From assembly GCA_002505935.1 (NCBI GenBank), contig DAWL01000120.1, forward strand, positions 5,474 through 20,038: a stretch of DNA of 14,565 bases. Direction: 5' to 3'. The DNA comes from Euryarchaeota archaeon UBA226. Its GTDB lineage: Archaea > Thermoplasmatota > Poseidoniia > Poseidoniales > Poseidoniaceae. The notes beneath the pieces were generated by a model. The model saw nothing but the letters and a program-made list of their open reading frames with translations. It had not been told where the DNA came from and searched no databases. Each line of letters begins with the position of its first letter. Position 1 is the stretch's first letter. The position numbers and the translations under genes were made by a program. This document shows positions 7,860 through 13,932 of this stretch, piece after piece.

Positions 7860-8861
7860 TTAATGCTCTGTTTTTCGTCGAATAAACGCTGCACATGCAA
7901 TAATCATCAGGCTGGCTGGTAAGGATAATGCATTGAGAAAATTCCCTCTCAAACCTTCATCATCTTCAGGGTCTGTGTCATCAGTTGAACCATCCCCTAC
8001 ATCTCCATTATTTCCTCCATCAGGGTTGGAGGAATCAGATGTGCTGGACGACGATTTTACTTCCAATTCAATACTATCAGCCACACTTGCCAAACCTACT
8101 GATTGGGAATTGAATTTGATGATGCAGGATTTACTTGGGTGGCTAGATGAAGCGGTGACCTCAAAGAAACCTTCCATTGAGGCCTCAGGTTCTACAGTTG
8201 CGAAGAGACTTGTATCAGAGTCGGCACTCAACTGAGGGCAACCATCTATCACCAGATTTGTTTCACTGTTGACAAGTTCATCGTTTTTATTTCCGAGATT
8301 TGTCAATTGTACTTTCATCTCTACGCTGGAACCTGCCATTAGAGGAATGTCTTCATCAATGATGTCGGCAGTCATGACAGCAACCCTTGGCACCTTGGTA
8401 TCAGCTTCTATGTCCTGAGTGGCGGTAGGGAGTAGGGATTCCTCCTGGGCGATTATCTTCAATCCATGAACTGAACCTTCGCTTACATCATTAAGAGATC
8501 CTGCTTCTATAGTGAGCGAGAATGATTTGTTCGACTGACCGGGGATGGTGACGCTCTCATCCAGATCGATATCTACCCAAGTGAATTCATCTTCATGATC
8601 ATTCTCTGCAACCAATCCGATGTTTATCTCCGTAACTCGATTGTTTTCAATGTAGAATTCGAGAGAGATGAATCCTGATTTGTCCCACCAATCGTTTGAG
8701 TTTGGGTCGCTTCTAGAATCAAACATAACCGGTTCAGAATTATCTTCTACCCACCCTATACTCCAATTTGGCATTTCAGGCTCCTGAGCCTGAGCAGAGG
8801 GGATGGCAGCGAACATCGACAAGAGCAATAGAGCGCTGCAGCCAATAATTCTAGTTTTCAT
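7860..8861 (-). CDS. Secreted protein with C-terminal membrane anchor, coupled to the FAD subunit gene
   Basis: I do not recognise a specific family. The 333-residue product has a signal peptide (residues 1-25, basic MKTR, then a hydrophobic core ending PSAQAQ). The acidic extracellular region looks like one or two beta-sandwich (Ig/CARDB-like) domains: residues 62-122 and about 158-268, the latter with VEMKVQLTNLGNKNDE (180-195), the pattern of such folds. Cys207 and Cys246 could pair. A Ser/Asp/Gly-rich linker (270-303) leads to one membrane segment (about 308-326) and a basic RRK stop. The start is ATG 8861 with GAGGTG 5 bases upstream; the GTG at 8864 is too close to that site. The start overlaps the FAD subunit stop by one base (TGATG), so it is translationally coupled to the molybdoenzyme operon. 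Confidence 0.8.
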   Translation of the reverse strand: MKTRIIGCSALLLLSMFAAIPSAQAQEPEMPNWSIGWVEDNSEPVMFDSRSDPNSNDWWDKSGFISLEFYIENNRVTEINIGLVAENDHEDEFTWVDIDLDESVTIPGQSNKSFSLTIEAGSLNDVSEGSVHGLKIIAQEESLLPTATQDIEADTKVPRVAVMTADIIDEDIPLMAGSSVEMKVQLTNLGNKNDELVNSETNLVIDGCPQLSADSDTSLFATVEPEASMEGFFEVTASSSHPSKSCIIKFNSQSVGLASVADSIELEVKSSSSTSDSSNPDGGNNGDVGDGSTDDTDPEDDEGLRGNFLNALSLPASLMIIACAAFIRRKTEH

Positions 8862-9853
8862 CACAACACCTCAGCCTCTGAATTCAAGCCCGCAAAAGCC
8901 CTCTTCACCAGTACCGGCAGCATCTTGCGGCGGTAGGCGGGTGGGAAGTAAGTATTGTTCACAGGTTTTACCGCTTTACGTATGGCTTGGCCAAGTTCCT
9001 TGATGCTCTCTGCACCATTCCAATTCTCCAATGCGAGGCTGGCTTCTTCTTCGTGTAGACGGGGAATCGATTCGCACCCTGTAGTGGCAACGCGCAGCCC
9101 CTCTAGGTTATCTCCCTCTTTTGTCCAAGCCACAGCGACACCGGCTTCGGGGAAATCCCATGACTCTCGTAATCTGAGTTTACGATACGCCCCGTTCCAG
9201 TTTTCGGCCTCCTTTGGCAGAGTCAAATGGGATACTAATTCACCTTCTTCTAGTACGTTTCTTTTCATCCCGTCCAATTCAAAGAATTCAGATAATGGCA
9301 TGGAGCGTTCTCCTTGTGGGGATACTAAGTGAATCGTTGCACCAAGGCACATCAGAACAGGTGCTAGATCTGCTTGATAGGTGGCTACACAAAGGGTGTT
9401 TTGATTCGGAATTACGCGGCAATCTGCTGAGGTATCGCAATCGCATTTGTGGCACCATTCAATCGAGCGCCTCCAATCTTCAGTTTGGTTAAACCAGAAA
9501 CAGCGCGTATCTAGGCAGATGTTTCCTCCTACCGTTCCAGATCTTCTAATCATGACCGAAGCGATAGTTTCTGCAGCCTGCCTAATCATTGGATGAGTTG
9601 AAGGGCTGTTGCAAAGGTCGTGGATTCTCACCATGCCCCCTATGTGAGTAGATGTTAACATACTCATTTCCTGAACGCCTGCGAGAGAAATAACGCTAGA
9701 TTTTGGATTCAAGTGCCATTTGTAGTTAGGTAATAAATCGGTCCCTCCCGAAATCCAATCAAAGTCTTCGCCAATATCCATCAATGTCTCCGCGATGCTC
9801 ATCGCTTCGGTAATGCTGGATGGAGAGTGTAGAACAAATGGAGGCATTTTCAT
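8861..9853 (-). CDS. hcrB: FAD subunit of a molybdenum hydroxylase, 4-hydroxybenzoyl-CoA reductase beta-like, with [4Fe-4S] insertion
   Basis: A 330-residue flavin subunit. FAD-binding marks are ISGGTDLLPN (34-43) and RRSGTVGGN (103-111). Directly after comes a cysteine-rich insertion at about 112-156: Cys113, Cys118 (DTRC), Cys134, Cys137, Cys139, Cys145 and Cys155, ending before ADLAPVL. Ordinary xanthine-dehydrogenase or CO-dehydrogenase flavin subunits lack this insert. In HcrB of Thauera four cysteines in a matching loop hold an extra [4Fe-4S] cluster, and as I recall they are Cys122, 138, 146 and 155, so Cys118, 134, 145 and 155 are the likely equivalents here. The pattern LRESWDFPEAGVA (229-241) and the YRRK near the end also fit. 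The start is ATG 9853: GAGGTGA lies 6 bases upstream, and the ATG overlaps the large-subunit stop by one base. Substrate not shown by sequence. Confidence 0.85.
   Translation of the reverse strand: MKMPPFVLHSPSSITEAMSIAETLMDIGEDFDWISGGTDLLPNYKWHLNPKSSVISLAGVQEMSMLTSTHIGGMVRIHDLCNSPSTHPMIRQAAETIASVMIRRSGTVGGNICLDTRCFWFNQTEDWRRSIEWCHKCDCDTSADCRVIPNQNTLCVATYQADLAPVLMCLGATIHLVSPQGERSMPLSEFFELDGMKRNVLEEGELVSHLTLPKEAENWNGAYRKLRLRESWDFPEAGVAVAWTKEGDNLEGLRVATTGCESIPRLHEEEASLALENWNGAESIKELGQAIRKAVKPVNNTYFPPAYRRKMLPVLVKRAFAGLNSEAEVL
8867..8872 (-). promoter_or_regulatory. Ribosome binding site of the surface protein gene
   Basis: GAGGTG on the minus strand inside the end of the FAD subunit gene, 5 bases before ATG 8861. 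It selects ATG over the adjacent GTG. Confidence 0.7.
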
Positions 9854-12645
9854 CAAGAATCACCTCGGTGTCTTCTCTCTATGTGCTTCCAGGCTCTTGC
9901 GGCGCGTTTGCTTTCATCGACCAAGTCCTCTTGACTAGGAGTAATGGCTTCTCTCCAACCTTCATCTTGTTCAGCCAATGGCAGGTCAGGATCAAATCCG
10001 AATAGAACACCGTTGACATACGAGGAGCGGTCTTTCAATAGGTCTCTTTGAAGGTCCCTGTCGGCGTGTTCATCAGCCCGCTTGGCAATCACTTCTTGTA
10101 AATCAGATGCTTCGAATTCGGGATTAGGCAAGTCTGTAGGGTCGTCGACTCCCATTTCTTTGCACTTCTTCTCAATCATCTTGTAAACTCTGTCTGGTGT
10201 CAAAGGCAACTCATCAGGACGGATTCCTATGGCATCATAGACCGCATTACAGACAGCTGGAAGAATTGGTAGCAAGGGTCCTTCGCCCGCTTCCTTGGCT
10301 CCAAATGGACCCTCGGGGTCATTGCTCTCCACGATTATTGGGACTACTTCTGGCATCTCATGAACACTCATTATCTTGTAATCTAGGAGGTCCGGATTCA
10401 TCAGGTGTCCATTTCTTCCGTACTTCATCTCTTCAGACAAAACTTGGCCCATACCCATGTGGCATGAACCGATAATCTGTCCTTCTACTGCCAAGGGGTT
10501 GAGGGCCTTTCCACAATCATGAGCAGCCCAAGCCTTTACCACTTTTATGAATCCAGTTTCGGCATCAACTTCTACTTCTGCGACATATGCTGAGAATGAA
10601 TATGCTGGCGCTAAGCCTGCTGCCGCTCCTTTGTGAACGCCGCCCATAGGTGCTGTTCTATAGGAGCCGCTGGCAATCAATGAACCGGAATCAGCTTGCG
10701 CTTTGTGCAATGCTTCGAGCCAAGATACGCCAATTGATGGATCATGCTTGTAGTAGATGCGGCGATCACCGAGTACCAATTGGTCAGGATGGTAGCCAAT
10801 CATCTCCCATGCCGCTTTGAGAATCTTGTCTCGTAATTCAATGGCTGCTCTGATAGCAGCATTTGCATTCATGAAAGTGACACGTGATGAGTAGGAGCCT
10901 AGATCAACTGGAGCAGTATCGCTTTCTTGCGATCTTACTCGAATCATGTCGAGTGGCAGGGCTAGTACTTCACTGACCGCTTGTGCTACTGCAGTATCAC
11001 TACCTTGTCCAATCTCTGCAGCACCAGTATGGACTGTGACTCCGCCATCCATATCGCATTGCAGGTGAACTGTTGCATGTGGGAAGTTTTCTGGGTCCCA
11101 ATGAATCGGTAGTCCCGAACCGGAAATGAAGAATCCACAGCCTACTCCTATGCCCCTACCAAATGGTAGTTTGCGAAACTTGTCGTCCCAACCAGATTGT
11201 TCCCTAACCTTTGCTAGACATTCTCGCATTCCAGTCGAGGTAATTCTGAACCCGGTAATGGTACGTGAGTGTGGCGGCAATAGATTGGCCAATCTGAAAG
11301 TCATTGGATCGACACCGAGTTGCTCCGATACATCATCGATACCAACTTCTACCGCACATCTGCTGTTGACAGCACCATGTCCTCGCATTGCTCCGCTTGC
11401 AGGTTTGTTTGTCCATACTCTTGCTCCAGTGTAATGGAAACCACCAATTTCGTATGGCGAGGTGTGTAATACTCCATTGTAGTATGTGGTTACATGTCCA
11501 AAAGAAGCGAATGCACCACCATCGATCAAAGCATCAGTCTCGATACCAGCGATTCTTCCCTGCTCATCAGCGTGAACATTCATCTGAATTTTTGAGGGAT
11601 GCCGGCCGCGATTGATCCAGTAGACTTCTTCTCTGTCCAAACAGATTCTAACTGGATTTCCTGATTTACGGGCGAGAATAGCTGCGCACATCTCGTGTGG
11701 AAATGGGTCAGACTTGCCTCCGAAGCCACCACCGACGAATGTGCGGTATACGTTGATCTGGTGCATAGGAATATTCAGCACCGAGGACAAAGCGCGGTGG
11801 AGGTAGTGTGGAACCTGTTGTGGAGTGTAAACGGTTAGGCGGCCACTTGGGTCCCAGTGTGCAACTACTGCATGAGGTTCGGTGAATCCATGATGAAGGC
11901 CTGCGAATTTCCAATCTGATTCGCTGCTTGCTGCAGCATCTTGCATACCGTCCAAGTTTCCGAATCGCTGGAACACTCTTTTCTGAACATTAGATTCACC
12001 GATGTGGTATTTTCCTCGGTCATGGATGGGGTCTTCACTGTCTTCTAAACCATCTTCCATCTCATGTATTGAATCGAGGATTTCATATTCCACTTCGATT
12101 GCTGACATCGCTTCTATAGCAGTAGATTCGTCCACTGCTGCTACGCAAGCCACCAAATCTCCAACGTGTCTAACTTTGTCCTGAGCCATGGCATGTTCGT
12201 CTTTGGTTACCGGCAATACTCCGAAACTGTTCACTGAGTCTAGACCGGTTGCTATTGCGACTACGCCTTCCAGTGCTTCAGCGCGTTCGGTGTTGATCGA
12301 TTTGATTCTAGCATGGTGGTGTGGTGAACGTAGAATCTTACCGATGAGTTCACCGGGCAACCTGATATCGTCTCCGTACCTTGCTTGACCGGTCATCTTC
12401 CAATTAGCATCGACCAATGGAGTTGGCTTTCCTATAGTGGTGCCCGTAATGTGAGAATCGTGTACGTGGGGGCCGCGAGGTTGTTCTTTCTGACCTCCCC
12501 TGCTAACTGGAATGTGTTCGATGTCCTGTAAGCCGCTCTCAGGAGAGGAACCCCCGCTTCCAGGGACGCCGAAATCCTGCTGTCCGGCGACGCGCTTTCC
12601 ATCTTTGCGCGTCTTGTCGAATGATTGCCTCGGAGCTCCACCCAT
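9853..12645 (-). CDS. hcrA: Molybdenum-binding large subunit, 4-hydroxybenzoyl-CoA reductase alpha-like, with extended ends
   Basis: A 930-residue catalytic subunit of the xanthine dehydrogenase family, binding molybdopterin cytosine dinucleotide. The core begins near residue 79 (VDANWKMTGQARYGDDIRLP) and shows GGGFGGKSDPFPHE (305-318), ASGAMRGHGAVN (416-427), GAAEIGQGSDTAVAQAVSEV (541-560) and GPFGAKEAGEGPL (779-791), whose last Glu matches the catalytic glutamate of the family. The RGHG and KEAGEGP forms fit the 4-hydroxybenzoyl-CoA reductase branch better than xanthine oxidase. Usual relatives are about 750-790 residues; this one has about 65 extra at the N-terminus (Gly- and charge-rich) and about 105 extra at the C-terminus after VYKMIEKK (820-827). 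A GAGGTGA 4 bases before ATG 12645, overlapping the small-subunit stop, supports the long start. Sits between small and FAD subunit genes as in hcrCAB. Confidence 0.88.
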   Translation of the reverse strand: MGGAPRQSFDKTRKDGKRVAGQQDFGVPGSGGSSPESGLQDIEHIPVSRGGQKEQPRGPHVHDSHITGTTIGKPTPLVDANWKMTGQARYGDDIRLPGELIGKILRSPHHHARIKSINTERAEALEGVVAIATGLDSVNSFGVLPVTKDEHAMAQDKVRHVGDLVACVAAVDESTAIEAMSAIEVEYEILDSIHEMEDGLEDSEDPIHDRGKYHIGESNVQKRVFQRFGNLDGMQDAAASSESDWKFAGLHHGFTEPHAVVAHWDPSGRLTVYTPQQVPHYLHRALSSVLNIPMHQINVYRTFVGGGFGGKSDPFPHEMCAAILARKSGNPVRICLDREEVYWINRGRHPSKIQMNVHADEQGRIAGIETDALIDGGAFASFGHVTTYYNGVLHTSPYEIGGFHYTGARVWTNKPASGAMRGHGAVNSRCAVEVGIDDVSEQLGVDPMTFRLANLLPPHSRTITGFRITSTGMRECLAKVREQSGWDDKFRKLPFGRGIGVGCGFFISGSGLPIHWDPENFPHATVHLQCDMDGGVTVHTGAAEIGQGSDTAVAQAVSEVLALPLDMIRVRSQESDTAPVDLGSYSSRVTFMNANAAIRAAIELRDKILKAAWEMIGYHPDQLVLGDRRIYYKHDPSIGVSWLEALHKAQADSGSLIASGSYRTAPMGGVHKGAAAGLAPAYSFSAYVAEVEVDAETGFIKVVKAWAAHDCGKALNPLAVEGQIIGSCHMGMGQVLSEEMKYGRNGHLMNPDLLDYKIMSVHEMPEVVPIIVESNDPEGPFGAKEAGEGPLLPILPAVCNAVYDAIGIRPDELPLTPDRVYKMIEKKCKEMGVDDPTDLPNPEFEASDLQEVIAKRADEHADRDLQRDLLKDRSSYVNGVLFGFDPDLPLAEQDEGWREAITPSQEDLVDESKRAARAWKHIERRHRGDS
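9860..9866 (-). promoter_or_regulatory. Ribosome binding site of the FAD subunit gene
   Basis: GAGGTGA on the minus strand in the last codons of the large subunit, 6 bases before ATG 9853. It favours ATG 9853 over the TTG at 9856. Confidence 0.75.
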
Positions 12646-12649
12646 GTTG

Positions 12650-12656
12650 TCACCTC
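12650..12656 (-). promoter_or_regulatory. Ribosome binding site of the large subunit gene
   Basis: On the minus strand TGAGGTGACAACATG joins the small-subunit stop codon, GAGGTGA and ATG 12645 (4-base spacer). It implies coupled translation and supports the extended N-terminus of the large subunit. Confidence 0.8.
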
Positions 12657-13254
12657 AACGCGCATCTCCCGGCGGCAGGGTCGGCTCATCAGGTCCGATT
12701 GGATGTGGATCAGAGGATGGTGCTGTTGGATCAGGAGAACTAACTCCTTCGCGCTTCATGTTAGCAGCCATCTTCACTGCATCAACGATTTGTTGGTATC
12801 CCGTACATCGACATAGATTTCCTTCGATAGCATTCTTGATTTCTTGTTCATCGGGCTTTGGATTTTCTTCAAGCAGAGCAGAGCAGACCACGAGGAAACC
12901 GGGTGTGCAGAAGCCGCATTGTGAACCACCAGCCTCGGCAAAACAAGTCTGAATAGGATGCAAGTGATGCCCATCAGCCAAACCTTCTACGGTAGTAATA
13001 CTACATCCTCTAGCCTCCTCTGCTAGAGTCAAACATGACAATCTTGGTTCTCCATCGACAAGGACGGCACAACAGCCACAAGTACCCATGTCACATCCTC
13101 TTTTTACCCCAAGAGTTCCTACTTGGTCTCGTAAAACATCGAGGAGAATAGCATTGGATTCAATCAGGTTTTCAGTGACTAGACCATTGACCTCAGCCTT
13201 CCATGTGCACGAGGGTGCTTTTGGCAACATTGCAACGTGTTCTCCGTCTCTCAT
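12655..13254 (-). CDS. hcrC: [2Fe-2S] small subunit of the molybdenum hydroxylase, HcrC-like
   Basis: A 199-residue iron-sulfur subunit that would pass electrons between the molybdenum and flavin sites. The ferredoxin-like half has KRGCDMGTCGCC (51-62) with Cys54, Cys59 and Cys62 plus Cys74 (LSC) for the first [2Fe-2S] cluster. The helical half has QCGFCTPGF (Cys113, Cys116) and NLCRCTGY (Cys148, Cys150) for the second. All eight ligands are present. A Pro-rich tail of about 30 residues (170-199) goes beyond the family's usual end. ATG 13254 has no ribosome site directly before it; ATG 13230 is an alternative that starts 8 residues later and loses nothing conserved. As first gene of the operon it may be read from a leaderless or short-leader transcript. 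Relatives serve xanthine dehydrogenase, CO dehydrogenase and 4-hydroxybenzoyl-CoA reductase; the FAD subunit decides for the last. Confidence 0.92.
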   Translation of the reverse strand: MRDGEHVAMLPKAPSCTWKAEVNGLVTENLIESNAILLDVLRDQVGTLGVKRGCDMGTCGCCAVLVDGEPRLSCLTLAEEARGCSITTVEGLADGHHLHPIQTCFAEAGGSQCGFCTPGFLVVCSALLEENPKPDEQEIKNAIEGNLCRCTGYQQIVDAVKMAANMKREGVSSPDPTAPSSDPHPIGPDEPTLPPGDAR

Positions 13255-13375
13255 GTCCGGTCGCCAAAGGCGACCACAAGCAACCTGTTATTCATCCTTG
13301 TCAGAGACGGTTGACAGAAATATTGCAGAAATTGTTCGGCGGTTAGTTGATATTGCTTCTATTTCACGACCATCT
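13255..13375. promoter_or_regulatory. Divergent promoter region between the molybdoenzyme operon and the lipoprotein gene
   Basis: These 121 bases must carry promoters for both directions. On the plus strand TGATATTGC (13348-13356) is TATA-like and centred about 25 bases before ATG 13376, the spacing of a leaderless archaeal transcript. On the minus strand AATATTT (13318-13324) could drive the molybdoenzyme operon with a leader of about 40 bases. ATATTGC occurs twice, at 13320-13326 and 13350-13356. The region also holds the inverted repeat at 13259-13275. Confidence 0.45.
13259..13275. promoter_or_regulatory. Perfect inverted repeat upstream of the molybdoenzyme operon
   Basis: GGTCGCC-AAA-GGCGACC, seven paired bases around a 3-base centre, begins 5 bases before the small-subunit ATG 13254. 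It could be a regulator binding site near the transcription start, or a hairpin at the 5' end of the operon mRNA. Its GC content stands out from the AT-richer region around it. Confidence 0.55.
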
Positions 13376-13867
13376 ATGACCACGCCACGAAGGTACATGG
13401 CCCTCCTGCTCAGCCTGTTGATTTTTGTTCCCGGTTGTTTTGGTGAAGAACTCTCAGGTGAGCCAATCCCAGATTATTCATTTATGGCAGATGATGGGGA
13501 GATCTATAGTAAGGAGAGCATGGAGGGTAAGAAGTACATCATGCACTTCACTGCAAGTTGGTGTCCTAGATGTTTCAAATCCATGCATAACATAACCGAT
13601 GCTATTGATGGAGTTGAACTTCTGGTCCTCAGCACTGATGAAAGCGACGCAAACAAGCTGCTACAATGGCATAATGAGGCGGACGAATCCAATAACACAC
13701 AAAACTTAGACGTTCCATTCATGGTCGGTGCAGAACTTGCTGAAGAAATGTCGATAGATGCGATGCCTACGCTGGTTTTGGTTGACAAGAATGGCAATAT
13801 TGTTGATCAGCATGAGGGGGATATGACCGCCCACGACGAGATAATTGAGTTCTGGAATCAGGATTGA
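13376..13867 (+). CDS. TlpA-like thioredoxin-fold lipoprotein
   Basis: A 163-residue protein with a lipoprotein signal: basic TTPRRY, a hydrophobic stretch and a lipobox ending VPGC (Cys21), so the mature protein should be lipid-anchored on the outer face of the membrane. The thioredoxin fold follows: IPDYSFMADDGEIYS (31-45), HFTASWCPRCFKSM (57-70) with active-site Cys63-Pro-Arg-Cys66, LLVLSTDESD (82-91) and AMPTLVLVDKNGN (129-141) with the cis-proline Pro131. It probably reduces or exchanges disulfides, or delivers electrons, outside the cell; CPRC is not a common active-site sequence. I chose ATG 13376 because it gives a normal positively charged signal start and sits about 25 bases after a TATA-like element; ATG 13397 is the alternative. 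The same frame is open back to 13088, but that stretch is antisense to the small subunit. Confidence 0.85.
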   Translation: MTTPRRYMALLLSLLIFVPGCFGEELSGEPIPDYSFMADDGEIYSKESMEGKKYIMHFTASWCPRCFKSMHNITDAIDGVELLVLSTDESDANKLLQWHNEADESNNTQNLDVPFMVGAELAEEMSIDAMPTLVLVDKNGNIVDQHEGDMTAHDEIIEFWNQD

Positions 13868-13900
13868 ATTGTCATAACGAGTAAGCGGTATCTTGATGAC

Positions 13901-13918
13901 TGCCCCCATTAGGGGGCA
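13901..13918. other. Perfect stem-loop between lipoprotein and protease genes
   Basis: TGCCCCCATTAGGGGGCA forms a 7-pair stem with an ATTA loop, 33 bases after the lipoprotein stop and 14 bases before the protease ATG. No T run follows, so it does not look like a bacterial-type terminator. It may protect or end the upstream mRNA, control the protease mRNA leader, or be a protein-binding site. Confidence 0.5.
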
Positions 13919-13932
13919 AAGTAGTGAACCCC

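Noticed and set aside
8861..13254. Ordinary xanthine or CO dehydrogenase
   Set aside because: The cysteine-rich insertion in the flavin subunit is absent from those families, and the large-subunit motifs fit the Hcr branch better.
13088..13375. Upstream extension of the lipoprotein reading frame
   Set aside because: It lies antisense to the small subunit, which has all eight cluster cysteines, and the signal peptide begins naturally at 13376.
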